A stretch of DNA of 64,000 bases, from assembly GCA_016721085.1 (NCBI GenBank), contig JADKJI010000011.1, positions 62,001-126,000 of the forward strand. The letters run 5' to 3'. Both the position numbers and the translations under genes were made by a program. Every line of letters begins with the position of its first letter. Positions within the stretch are counted from its first letter, which is position 1. Shown here in pieces: positions 19,861-29,038 of the stretch. A model generated the notes under the pieces. The model had not been told where the DNA came from, did no database searches, and was given only the letters and a program-made list of their open reading frames with translations. Origin of the DNA: Chitinophagaceae bacterium (GTDB taxonomy: Bacteria; Bacteroidota; Bacteroidia; Chitinophagales; Chitinophagaceae).

Positions 19861-20460
19861 TCAATATACCAATGCATACTTATAGAAAGCTGGTACTTCC
19901 CTGAGCAAACTAATCAGATCTTTCCATGTATATTCTTTAGAAGATGCTGAACTCAGTTCGCCTTTAAACCCCATTTTCCTGAAAATATATTTGGTTCGGG
20001 TAATGTGAAAAAATTGTGACACTACAATCACTTGTTGCATTTTACTTTCCTTATTCCACTTCATAAAATTCACTGCCGTGAGGTAGGTATTATTGCCGGC
20101 ATTGTCTGCAACAATTAAGATTTCCGGAACTCCTTTCTTAACAAGATAAGCTTTCATTGCTGTTGCTTCGGGGTAGTTAAACTCAACACCGGTGCCACCA
20201 CTCACAAAAAACAGCTTGACCTTTCCTTCCTTATATAATTCATAAGCCCTGTCTAGACGACCTTTCGTCCAACTGGCTGGAGTTCCATCATCAAAAACAG
20301 TACTGCCCAATACTACAGCAATATCTGAAGGGGGTGGCTGGTTTTTTAGCCCATCCCAGGTAATATAGCTTACATGAATTACTACCCAAAGCAAACAGGT
20401 AATAAGGAAATAACGAAGGAACTTATTTTTGAAAATTGATTTTTTCTTTTTGCTTGCCAT
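19861..20460 (-). CDS. YdcF/SanA (DUF218) family membrane-anchored protein
   Basis: A 199-residue protein with a Lys-rich cytoplasmic start (MASKKKKSIFKNKF), one membrane segment (about 15-33) and a periplasmic DUF218 domain. Family motifs are AVVLGSTVFDDGTPA, LFFVSGGTG (nucleotide- or sugar-phosphate-like loop) and the conserved NAGNNTYLTA. Relatives (SanA, ElyC, YdcF) influence envelope integrity and outer-membrane permeability, but the reaction is not defined. Confidence 0.85.
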   Translation of the reverse strand: MASKKKKSIFKNKFLRYFLITCLLWVVIHVSYITWDGLKNQPPPSDIAVVLGSTVFDDGTPASWTKGRLDRAYELYKEGKVKLFFVSGGTGVEFNYPEATAMKAYLVKKGVPEILIVADNAGNNTYLTAVNFMKWNKESKMQQVIVVSQFFHITRTKYIFRKMGFKGELSSASSKEYTWKDLISLLREVPAFYKYALVY

Positions 20461-20558
20461 CAGACAAAAATAATAGTTGATTAAGCTTCCACAATTGTTT
20501 GAAGGATAGAGAAGCCGAAATAACTTAATTTTAAGCTATCCTTCTAACTAACTAATTT

Positions 20559-23500
20559 ATGAAACTATCACTCTCTATTGTAACTAGCCTTCTAATAATT
20601 AATTGTTTTGCTCAGCCTATTGCACCTTCTTTTTACAATTCCATGCAATGGCGTTGTATCGGTCCATTCCGGGGTGGAAGAACGGTTGGAGCGGTAGGAG
20701 TTCCTTCACAGCCCAACGTATTTTATATAGGTGTGAATAATGGTGGCGTATGGAAAACGACGGATTATGGCAGAACCTGGATGCCCATTTTTGATGATCA
20801 ACCTACGGGTTCAGTTAGGCGATGTAGTGGTTGCTCCTTCCAATCCAAATGTGCTTTATGTGGGCAGTGGTGAAGGATTACAACGTCCCGACTTATCTGT
20901 TGGTGATGGTGTTTATAAGACATCAGATGGTGGTAAAACCTGGAAGAATACTGGATTAAAAGAGGCGCAACAGATCGGAGGATTAGCCATTGACCCTGAA
21001 AACGAAAATCGTGTTTTCGCGGCAGCATTAGGACATCCCTATGGTCCAAATACAGAAAGAGGTGTTTACAGAACTACAAATGGTGGTACTAGTTGGGAAA
21101 GGGTATTATATATTGATGAGAACACTGGTGCTGTTCAGGTTACAATCGACCCTAAGAACTCATCTGTAATCTATGCAGATATGTGGGCAGGAAGACAAGG
21201 CCCTTGGGAAAATGGTGCCTGGAATGGAAATGAAAGTGGCCTCTATAAATCAACTGATGGTGGCACTACCTGGAAGAAACTAACAAAAGGGCTTCCTACA
21301 CCAGCGCAGGGTTTAGGCCGGATAGGATTCTGCATTGCTCCTACAGATGGCAACAGGTTGTATGCTACTGTTGATGCTGGTGCTTTTGGAGGAATGTATA
21401 GAAGTGATGATGGTGGAGAAAATTGGTATATCACCAATAAAGATGGTCGCTTTTGGGGAAGAGGAAGCGATTTCGCTGAGGTAAAAGTGGATCCCACAAA
21501 TGCAGACATCGTTTACACTGCTAATGTAGTTACCTGGAAAAGCACGGATGGTGGAAAAAATTGGACAGCATTCAGGGGCGCCCCTGGTGGCGATGACTAT
21601 CATAGAATATGGATCAATCCTACAAACCCAAAAATCATTTTACTCGCAAGTGATCAGGGCGCCATTATTACTGTAAATGGAGGCGAAACTTTCTCTTCCT
21701 GGTATAACCAACCTACAGCACAGTTTTATCATGTAAGCACTGATAATGCGTTTCCATATAATGTTTATGGCGGTCAACAGGAAAGTGGATCAGTTGGAAT
21801 AGTGTCAAGGGGTAATGATGGACAAATCTCATTCAGAGACTGGCACCCTGTTGGTGTTGAAGAATATGGCTATGTAGCAGCAGATCCACTCGACCCGAAT
21901 ATCATTTACGGAGGAAAGATAACGCGCTTCGATAAGCGAACAGGACAGGTTCAGAATATTGCTCCTGAAGCCGTGAGAACAGGCAAATACCGTTTTATTA
22001 GAACTGCACCAGTACTGTTCTCTCCTATTGATAAAAAAACTTTATACTTCGCAGGGAATGTACTTTTCAAAACCACTACTGGTGGCAACAGCTGGCAGGT
22101 GATAAGTCCTGACCTTACAAGAGAAAGTTGGGACATACCTGAAAGTGTTGGAATTTATACTTCAGAGGAAATGAAGAAGATGCCAAGAAGAGGCGTCATT
22201 TATACAGTAGCTCCTTCTTACAAGGATATCAATACCATCTGGGCAGGAACTGATGATGGATTGATTCATGTAACAAAGGATGGTGGTACTACATGGAAAA
22301 ACGTTACCCCTCCAGGTGTTACTTCATGGAGTAAAGTTTCTTTAATGGAAGCAAGTCATTTTGATGCGAATACCGCTTTTGCAGCAGTAAACAGGATACG
22401 CTGCGATGATATGAGAGCCCATATCTACAAGACAACAGATGGTGGAAAAACATGGAAAGAGATTGTAGAAGGTTTACCGAATGACCCGATAAATGCGGTG
22501 AGGGAAGATCCATATCAAAAAGGATTATTATATGCTGGTTCAGAAACCGCCGTTTATTTCTCGATTGATGAAGGAGCGCATTGGCAATCACTTCGTTTAA
22601 ACATGCCTGCTACTTCAATCCGTGACCTTGTTATTCATGAGGACGATATTGTTGTTGGAACACATGGAAGGAGTTTTTGGATACTGGACGACATCACTCC
22701 TTTACGTCAGATAAAACAAACTACGGGTTTAAAGAACATCCTCTTTAAACCGCAATTGGCTACAAGGGTAAGATGGGGAATGTATACAGATACTCCAGTT
22801 CCACAGGAAGAACCTGCGGGACAAAACCCTCCGGATGGTGCCATCATAAACTATTATTTGGATGATGCTGTTTCTGATATTACCCTTGAAATCAGGAACC
22901 CTGCTGGTCTGCTGATTCGAAGCTTTTCAAGCAAGGATACCTTTTATACTATACCAGCAGTGAATATTCCACACTATTGGATACGACCACAACAGAAACT
23001 GTCTACCGAAAAGGGGTCCCACCGTTTCATTTGGGATCTTAAATACACAGGTTTAAACCTTCCACCATCCTACCCTATCTCTGCCATTTTCAAGAATACA
23101 GAACCAGATCCTACTGCCCCATGGGTTATGCCTGGTAAGTATACAATCAAGTTAAAAGTTAATGGGGAAACACAGGAACAGGTTTTACAAGTAAGGATGG
23201 ATCCAAGAGTGAAGACAGCACAAGCAGATTTACAAAAGCAACATGATTTGTCATTACAATGCTATGTACTAAGACAAGAATCTTCAGAACTTATAATAAA
23301 GGTTAAAGCAAAGAGAGAAAGCTTAAAAAGTCAGATAGCATCTGCTACAGGCGAAAAGCTGGAACAGCTAAAAAATACTGATAAGGCGCTGGCGGAACTG
23401 GAAAATCCCGGTCCGGGTTCTAAACTTCCAGGCCTAAACCGTTTTCCGGGTACCTTTGCCGGTCTGTTCGGCGTTTTGCAAGATGCAGACCTGGCCCCAA

Positions 23501-23583
23501 CCAGTCAGGCGGCTGCCGCGGTAGCAGAAGCAGTAGCCAATTTCAATAGTATTAAGGCGAAATGGCAGGCTTTATCGAAGTAA
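20559..23583 (+). CDS. Exported VPS10/BNR-type beta-propeller protein, one frameshift
   Basis: A signal peptide (MKLSLSIVTSLLIINCFAQ) leads to a run of BNR/Asp-box repeats of the form S-x-DGGxTW (DYGRTW, SDGGKTW, TNGGTSW, TDGGTTW, DDGGENW, TDGGKNW and others). These form one or two beta-propellers to about residue 730. A beta-rich module and a helical C-terminal 100 residues follow. The frame breaks near 20815 (TGSVRRC-stop at 20873 should continue as GDVVVAPSNPNVLYVGSG); one extra base there explains it. The joined protein is about 1007 residues. Such glycosidase-annotated proteins are common in Bacteroidota; no sialidase catalytic residues are seen, so an enzymatic role is not claimed. Confidence 0.8.
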
Positions 23584-23713
23584 AAAAGAAGAAATATCAG
23601 TAAAATGGGCTGTTTTGAGCCTTGATTTACAGACCAATGGAACAAAATCCCCAAGCCTGTAAAACTTTTGAAAGATTTTTAGTGCTAGGGCTTCATTAAT
23701 AGCCGTTTATCCA

Positions 23714-23721
23714 TACCTTTG
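23714..23721 (+). promoter_or_regulatory. Candidate Bacteroidota -7 box for the yceD-rpmF-plsX operon
   Basis: TACCTTTG matches the TAnnTTTG consensus and lies 22 bp before the DUF177 start. No clear -33 TTG is seen at the right spacing. Confidence 0.5.
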
Positions 23722-23743
23722 CAAACTCTTTAAAAGAGTCGGC

Positions 23744-24289
23744 ATGAAGCACCTGAGGACTTTTGATATTGCTTTTGTGGGATTAAAACCAGGTATTCAT
23801 GAGTTTGACTATGAAATAACTGATAAGTTCTTTACAACATACCAGGAACAGGACTTTAAAAACTGTGTGGCTAAAGTAACCCTGTCACTCGAGAAGAATA
23901 CTGGTTTCATGCTGTTGAAGTTTGAAATTGGTGGTAAACTCGAAATTGGTTGTGACAGATGTGGTAATGCCTTACCTCTTGAGCTATGGGACGAGTTCAA
24001 CATAGTAGTAAAGATGGTAGAGAATCCTGATGAAATGAATGAGCAGGATGTTGACCCCGATGTATATTATATTTCAAGAGGGGAAAGCCATATCAACGTA
24101 GCCGACTGGATTTATGAATTCATCAACCTTAGCATCCCGATGCAGCGTATGTGCAGTGAAGAAGAGATGGGAGGGCCACATTGTAATAAGGAAGTGCTGG
24201 CCATGTTGAAGAGTATGGATTTTGAGAACAAACAACCCGAGAATCCTTTATGGAAAGGACTCGACAAATTCAAAGATCTCGGAAACTGA
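23744..24289 (+). CDS. DUF177 (YceD-like) protein upstream of L32
   Basis: A 181-residue DUF177/YceD protein. YceD-type proteins are encoded next to rpmF in most bacteria and in plants are needed for 23S rRNA accumulation. The typical paired cysteines (CDRCGNALPLELWDEF, about residues 67-82) and a C-terminal Cys pair (MCSEEEMGGPHC) are visible. It is followed by rpmF after 25 bp and then plsX, the standard order. Confidence 0.9.
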   Translation: MKHLRTFDIAFVGLKPGIHEFDYEITDKFFTTYQEQDFKNCVAKVTLSLEKNTGFMLLKFEIGGKLEIGCDRCGNALPLELWDEFNIVVKMVENPDEMNEQDVDPDVYYISRGESHINVADWIYEFINLSIPMQRMCSEEEMGGPHCNKEVLAMLKSMDFENKQPENPLWKGLDKFKDLGN

Positions 24290-24314
24290 TTATAAAGATT
24301 TTAAATTGTAAGTT

Positions 24315-24506
24315 ATGCCAAATCCGAAACGGAGACATTCGCAACAAAGAGGTGCAAAAAGAAGAACGCACTATAAGGCTGTGAAAGTTACCTTGAGCAA
24401 AGACAGTACCACTGGTGAAACCCATGTACGTCACCGCGCCCATGTAAGCGAGGGCAAATTGTATTATAAAGGAAAACTCGTGGCTGAAAAGTCACCAATC
24501 AAGTAA
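24315..24506 (+). CDS. rpmF: 50S ribosomal protein L32
   Basis: The 63-residue protein begins MPNPKRRHSQQRGAKRRTHY, the L32 signature. It lacks the zinc-binding cysteines, so it is the C-minus form. It lies between the DUF177 gene and plsX, the conserved operon. Confidence 0.97.
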   Translation: MPNPKRRHSQQRGAKRRTHYKAVKVTLSKDSTTGETHVRHRAHVSEGKLYYKGKLVAEKSPIK

Positions 24507-24538
24507 TTTCCCTTTTAATATAAACCGCAGCGCCGGAG

Positions 24539-25483
24539 ATGACAATCTGTTTAGATATGATGGGTGGAGATTTTGCACCGCTTGAGGCGGTGAAAGGTCT
24601 CCAACGTTATTTTGCAGAAGAGTCCACTCCGGCTATGTTATTTCTGACCGGTGATGAAGCTCAGTTGAACCCCTTGTTGGCAGAATACCAAATTCCTGCC
24701 GACAAAGTGAAAGTGATACATGCCCCTCAGGTAATCGGGTATCATGAACATCCTACTAAGGCTTTAAAGGAAAAGCAACAATCCTCCATAGCAATAGGTT
24801 TTCATTTGTTAGCTACCGGTAAGGTAGACGCCTTCATCAGTGCAGGTAATACCGGTGCTATGCTGGTAGGATCCCTTTTCAGCATCAAAGCCATGGAAGG
24901 GGTTCTAAGACCCACTATCTCTACTGTGATTCCAAAAGAAAATGGCGAAACTGGGTTGCTATTGGATGTGGGTCTTAATGCTGATTGTAAACCTGAACAC
25001 CTCAACCAATTTTCCATACTAGGATCATTATACGCCAAACATATTCTTGGTTATGACAATCCAAGAGTGGCGTTATTGAATATCGGGGAAGAAGAAGGAA
25101 AAGGTAACCTCCTCGCCCAAGCCACCTATCCCCTGCTTAAAGAGAATCAGGAGATCAATTTTGTCGGTAATGTGGAAGGTCGTGATATTCTTCTCAACAA
25201 ATCTGATGTAATGGTTTGTGATGGTTTTACAGGTAATGTGATATTGAAAATGGCTGAGTCATTATTCAATATTACCCAACAGAAAAACATCCATCACGAA
25301 TATTTCGACAAATTCGATTTTGAAATTTATGGCGGCACTCCTGTATTGGGAGTTGCAAAGCCGGTTATCATTGGACATGGCATTTCTCATGCCAAGGCAT
25401 TCTGCCAAATGATACGAATAGCTGAAAAGATGATCAGCACTGGACTTATGGAAAAAATGAAAGCCAGTTTTGAAGGTAAATAG
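24539..25483 (+). CDS. plsX: Phosphate acyltransferase PlsX
   Basis: PlsX converts acyl-ACP to acyl-phosphate, the donor for PlsY in phospholipid synthesis. The 314-residue protein has the family start (DMMGGDFAP), the SAGNTGAMLVGS loop, the LLDVGLNADCKPEHL motif and the C-terminal GFTGNVILKMAE. It follows rpmF by 32 bp. Confidence 0.97.
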   Translation: MTICLDMMGGDFAPLEAVKGLQRYFAEESTPAMLFLTGDEAQLNPLLAEYQIPADKVKVIHAPQVIGYHEHPTKALKEKQQSSIAIGFHLLATGKVDAFISAGNTGAMLVGSLFSIKAMEGVLRPTISTVIPKENGETGLLLDVGLNADCKPEHLNQFSILGSLYAKHILGYDNPRVALLNIGEEEGKGNLLAQATYPLLKENQEINFVGNVEGRDILLNKSDVMVCDGFTGNVILKMAESLFNITQQKNIHHEYFDKFDFEIYGGTPVLGVAKPVIIGHGISHAKAFCQMIRIAEKMISTGLMEKMKASFEGK

Positions 25484-25513
25484 TTATTTTACCGCCTCAA
25501 CCAGCAGTTGCTG

Positions 25514-26162
25514 ATGAAAAGCTTCCTCTCGTATTTTACTGCATATATTAAGTCTCTGAACAAATGGACATTATTACTCACTTCCATTTGGGTGGCATTA
25601 TTTGTCGTCTGCAATTTTACAATTGGAATTGAAAGCAGAATCAAAAGCCTGCCTTTATTTTACGAACGATTTGCCGGATTTCTTTCTATTATATACCCTT
25701 CTGTTCGGAATGCCCTATTGGCTTAACTATTCCTTCAACAAAAACTATATTCCTTACGGCAAAAGTTTCTATTGGCTTTTCTTATCCGGCCCCATATTAT
25801 TCGCACTGAAAATGAGTCACAGGAATTTTGCAGGCATCTTTTATCCCGACAAAACATATCACTGGTATGATTATGCAAAACAGGTGTTGAACTGGCCAAT
25901 AAATGCACTACTCCTGTTGATAGTTGTTTTCATAATATGGAAGATAGCTTCATTACCTTCTCCAGTTGCAGGACTATCCATGAAACGATTTTCGATGGCG
26001 GCCTTCTATTGCAGCATCCATTTCGGGAAGCCCTTACTGGAATGCATAACCTCCTATTTCGGCGGCATCATATTAGGAGTAATCGTTTATCGCACCAAAA
26101 GTATCTGGGGTGGGTTGTTGATGCATTTGGGGATTGCGTGGATGATGGAACTTGCGGCATAA
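25514..26162 (+). CDS. CPBP-family membrane protein, frameshifted and missing the catalytic segment
   Basis: The ATG at 25514 (MKSFLSYFTAYIKSLNKW) is preferred over the upstream TTG. The frame breaks near 25680-25684; one base too many in GGATTTCTTT splits ERFAGF from FLLYTLLFGMPYW. The last 55 residues (AAFYCSIHFGKP ... SIWGGLLMHLGIAWMMELAA) match the C-terminal part of CPBP intramembrane metalloproteases, including the HFGKP and LMHLG histidine motifs. The EExxxR-type motif that should precede them is absent, and the joined length (about 215) is short for the family (about 290 as I recall). It seems to carry an internal in-frame deletion and is probably inactive. It is the last gene of the plsX group. 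Confidence 0.65.
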
Positions 26163-26164
26163 GA

Positions 26165-26330
26165 GCAAGTTCAAGAGGTTCCATGAGTTCCATAGGTTCC
26201 ATAGGTTTTCAGGTGATACATCAAAACAAAATAATTATTTTTCGTTATTATGTTTGACCTGGAATCCTATGGAACCTATGGAACTTCTTGAACTCATGGA
26301 ACCTCTTGACTCTATCGAACATGTGGAACT
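26165..26330. repeat. Family C intergenic palindrome (GTTCCATAGG words)
   Basis: The left arm at about 26167-26212 (TTCAAGAGGTTCCATGAGTT...) and the right arm at about 26261-26313 are inverted repeats with a short indel. The core between them contains ACATCAAAACAAAAT and ends in GACCTGG, which recur in the related element at 60980-61050. It lies between the convergent CPBP gene and rnpB, where a bidirectional terminator would be expected. Confidence 0.8.
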
Positions 26331-26339
26331 TTAAAAATA

Positions 26340-26709
26340 CTACAAACCTATAAGCCGGATTCTGTCCCCGGTTTCCCAGGTGGCTATCATTTATCTGTTC
26401 TGATATTTGCATATCAGAATCAATCCGCCTACCCTCCATCATCGGGCGAGTCACCCTTAAGCGATGGTATACGTGGCGTTTCAGCATGCAAGGTTTACCC
26501 ACTATTACTGTTACCAGTAATAATCGTGAGCTCTTACCTCACGTTTTCATCCTCACCTGCCCTTTCCGAAGAAAGAACAGGCAGTTATTTTCTGTGGCAC
26601 TATCTGTTCTTGCTTTCACAAGACCCGGCTATTCACCGGTGCAATGCTCTGTGCTGTCCAGACTTTCCTCCCTTCCTTTAAAAGAAGAGCGATAACCCGG
26701 TTTGTAGTT
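26340..26709 (-). ncRNA. rnpB: RNase P RNA (bacterial class A)
   Basis: Read on the minus strand, the 5' end CTACAAACCGGGTTAT pairs with the 3' end GGTTTGTAG (terminal helix P1). Conserved blocks are GAGGAAAGTCTGGACAGCAC after the 5' arm, CACCGGTGAATAGCCGGGTC, and near the 3' end ACAGAATCCGGCTTAT. These are the universally conserved core regions of bacterial RNase P RNA. The RNA cleaves the 5' leader of pre-tRNAs. A -7 promoter box sits 5 bp before the 5' end. The length of about 370 nt is normal. Confidence 0.95.
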
Positions 26710-26713
26710 GATG

Positions 26714-26721
26714 CAAAGCTA
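26714..26721 (-). promoter_or_regulatory. -7 promoter box of rnpB
   Basis: TAGCTTTG on the minus strand fits TAnnTTTG. It ends 4 bases before the first base of the RNase P RNA terminal helix, which is the expected distance to a transcription start. Confidence 0.65.
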
Positions 26722-26849
26722 CAGTAAAAACTTTGATGCTGAATAGGTTGCTAAGTGTTAAGCCTTACAGTTTGCATTGTTGTCTTATTAATAACTACCT
26801 TCAACTTAAGGCTTTAGATTAAACAGCAATTCAATTTAACCTGGACTTA

Positions 26850-28502
26850 ATGAAAAAAAACCCTATCAAAGTCCGTCCAAAAATAAAACCACCCACCAAC
26901 AACTCCCTTCGAATACAGAGAGATGCAAAGGCATATGAGCTAATGGAGAAAAGGGTGGTAAAATTCAAAAAGCTATATTCTTTCATCAGTGAAATCAATC
27001 AAATGATTGTAAGGACAACTGATGAAACCACCTTATTTCACGATACATGCCAAATCGCTATACGAATAGGCAAATTCAGGATGGCCTGGATTGGCATTCT
27101 GGATCATGATACGAAACTATTGAATCCGGTTATGCATTCTGGTTATGAAAAGGGATACCTTGCAAAAATAAAAAAGATACGTGCCACATTAACTGCAGCA
27201 GGAAGAGGACCTACAGGAGAAGCATTGCGTAAAGGGCAGTATATTGTTTGTAATGATATAGAAACCGATCCCAGAATGGTACCCTGGAAAGAAGAAGCCT
27301 TAGCCCGTGGCTATTATTCCTCTATTGCATTACCACTTAAAAGAAGAGAAAAGATAATTGGCGCTATATCAATCTATGCTGGTGAAAAGAATTTCTTCAC
27401 AAAAGATGAAATAAAGCTCCTAAGAGAAGCAGCATACGATATATCTTTCGCATTAGAAATTCTGGAGAATAATGCGATCCAGAAAAAGAGTGAAGAGGAA
27501 ATCACCTTCCTCTATGAAATATATGAGAAGGTGCAATTGGCTACCAGTGATACTATATGGGATTGGGATATAAAGAAAGATACTTTACAATTCAATAAAG
27601 GTATAATTGAATCTTATGGATATGCCAAAGAAATGATGGTAAGCTCTGTGAAGTGGCGTGAAAAAAACATTCATCCAGATGATCTGGAGAGAGTTCAACT
27701 TTCAATAGCTGATTGTTTTGAAAAGAAAACGACTACAATTTCATTAGAATATCGATTTAAGGCAGCCAATAACAAATTCCGATTTGTTTATGATAGGGCT
27801 TTTATCGTTTTCTACAAGGGAAAACCTATCAGAATGGTTGGTGCCATGCAGGATATTACATTCCAAAAAGAAGAAGAATTACGATTGGCAAAGACGATTA
27901 TAAAAGCTCAGGAAGCAGAAAGGCATTTCATTGGACAAGAACTGCATGATAATGTGAATCAACTTTTAGTTGCTTCGCAGTTGAATCTTGGTATGGTAAA
28001 AAAAATGAATCCGGAGAAAGCAGCAGAACTTATAGATAATATAAAAGGGTATATAAGTACTGCTATTAATGAAATCAGAAACCTCTCTCACCAGCTTTCT
28101 CCTTCTTCTTTTGGAGATGTAACGCTAAAAGATGTATTTGAGAATCTTTTACAAGGAATAAATGCCAACAATGATTACAAAATTCATCTGAAATTTCACT
28201 ACCCACAAAATGAACCTCTGGATCAGGATCTTCAAATAACCCTTTACAGGATATTACAGGAAGCGTTGAATAATATTGTGAAATATGCCAGCGCCAGTAA
28301 CATCGAAATAATTGTCGATAAAACAGAAAAAGGCATTTCTATGAGCATCGCCGACAATGGGGTTGGGTTTAATATAACCTCAATTAAAAAAGGAATTGGC
28401 CTGAATAATATTAAAAGAAGAGTGGAGTCATTTGAAGGCTCATTCAAAATTACCAGTGCGCCAGGAAAAGGATGCAAAATTCAGGTGCTTCTTCCCCTAT
28501 AA
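26850..28502 (+). CDS. Soluble GAF-PAS sensor histidine kinase (HisKA_3/NarL type)
   Basis: A 550-residue kinase without membrane segments. A GAF domain lies at about 45-200 and a PAS domain at about 225-345 (TSDTIWDWDIKKD ... MQDITFQKEEE). Then comes a dimerisation/phosphoacceptor helix with ERHFIGQELHDNVNQ; the phosphorylated His is residue 366. A HATPase_c domain follows, with N-box EALNNIVKYA and G-boxes IADNGVGF and GIGLNNIKRR. This type usually pairs with a LuxR/NarL-like response regulator, but none is adjacent, so it is an orphan here. The signal is unknown. Confidence 0.88.
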   Translation: MKKNPIKVRPKIKPPTNNSLRIQRDAKAYELMEKRVVKFKKLYSFISEINQMIVRTTDETTLFHDTCQIAIRIGKFRMAWIGILDHDTKLLNPVMHSGYEKGYLAKIKKIRATLTAAGRGPTGEALRKGQYIVCNDIETDPRMVPWKEEALARGYYSSIALPLKRREKIIGAISIYAGEKNFFTKDEIKLLREAAYDISFALEILENNAIQKKSEEEITFLYEIYEKVQLATSDTIWDWDIKKDTLQFNKGIIESYGYAKEMMVSSVKWREKNIHPDDLERVQLSIADCFEKKTTTISLEYRFKAANNKFRFVYDRAFIVFYKGKPIRMVGAMQDITFQKEEELRLAKTIIKAQEAERHFIGQELHDNVNQLLVASQLNLGMVKKMNPEKAAELIDNIKGYISTAINEIRNLSHQLSPSSFGDVTLKDVFENLLQGINANNDYKIHLKFHYPQNEPLDQDLQITLYRILQEALNNIVKYASASNIEIIVDKTEKGISMSIADNGVGFNITSIKKGIGLNNIKRRVESFEGSFKITSAPGKGCKIQVLLPL

Positions 28503-29038
28503 GTACATTACAATTTATAAGTGAATACCCCTACCCCCTTTCGGAGGGAACCGTGCTCTCTGTAAAATGGAGGCATTTGATTATCTATCAATTAATTATA
28601 ACCACTATTTTCAACTTGATATAAGACAATAAAAATTGGGTTTCCATAGATTTTCGAATAAAAAAGCTACCTTATGTCGCAACACTGATATATTCGCTAC
28701 GCAAATTATGGTGCTAAGTTGCCAACTTTCAACTGATCCGACCCCTTAAGAATCAATTAAATCCTTCAATCTTCCTGTGATAGGAATAAAATAGACTACC
28801 CATTTACCTTAGTTGGTACTATATTTAGTCTATTATATTATTTGATTTAGCCAATCACATTGCTTCCAATTCCTTCGATTTCCTGCATTCATCTGTTTTC
28901 TATGTGCTATTCCTAAAATGGAATAATCAATACTTTTTATTAATACTGGAAAGCCAACCCAATACTTAATCCATATTCTGAATTGAGAAAGACTGGATAT
29001 TGTTATCATGCCCTTATAACCGTTTAACCAGCCTAATA
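28503..29038. other. Intergenic stretch without a supported gene
   Basis: No gene or structured RNA was recognised in these 536 bp. On the minus strand at 28940-28990 a short frame reads FLNSEYGLSIGLAFQY-stop, which resembles the last strand of an outer-membrane barrel. It is preceded by stops in all frames and may be only a relic or chance. Confidence 0.5.

Noticed and set aside
28940..28990. Barrel-like C-terminus on the minus strand
   Set aside because: Only about 16 residues are readable before stops in all frames; too short to call a gene.
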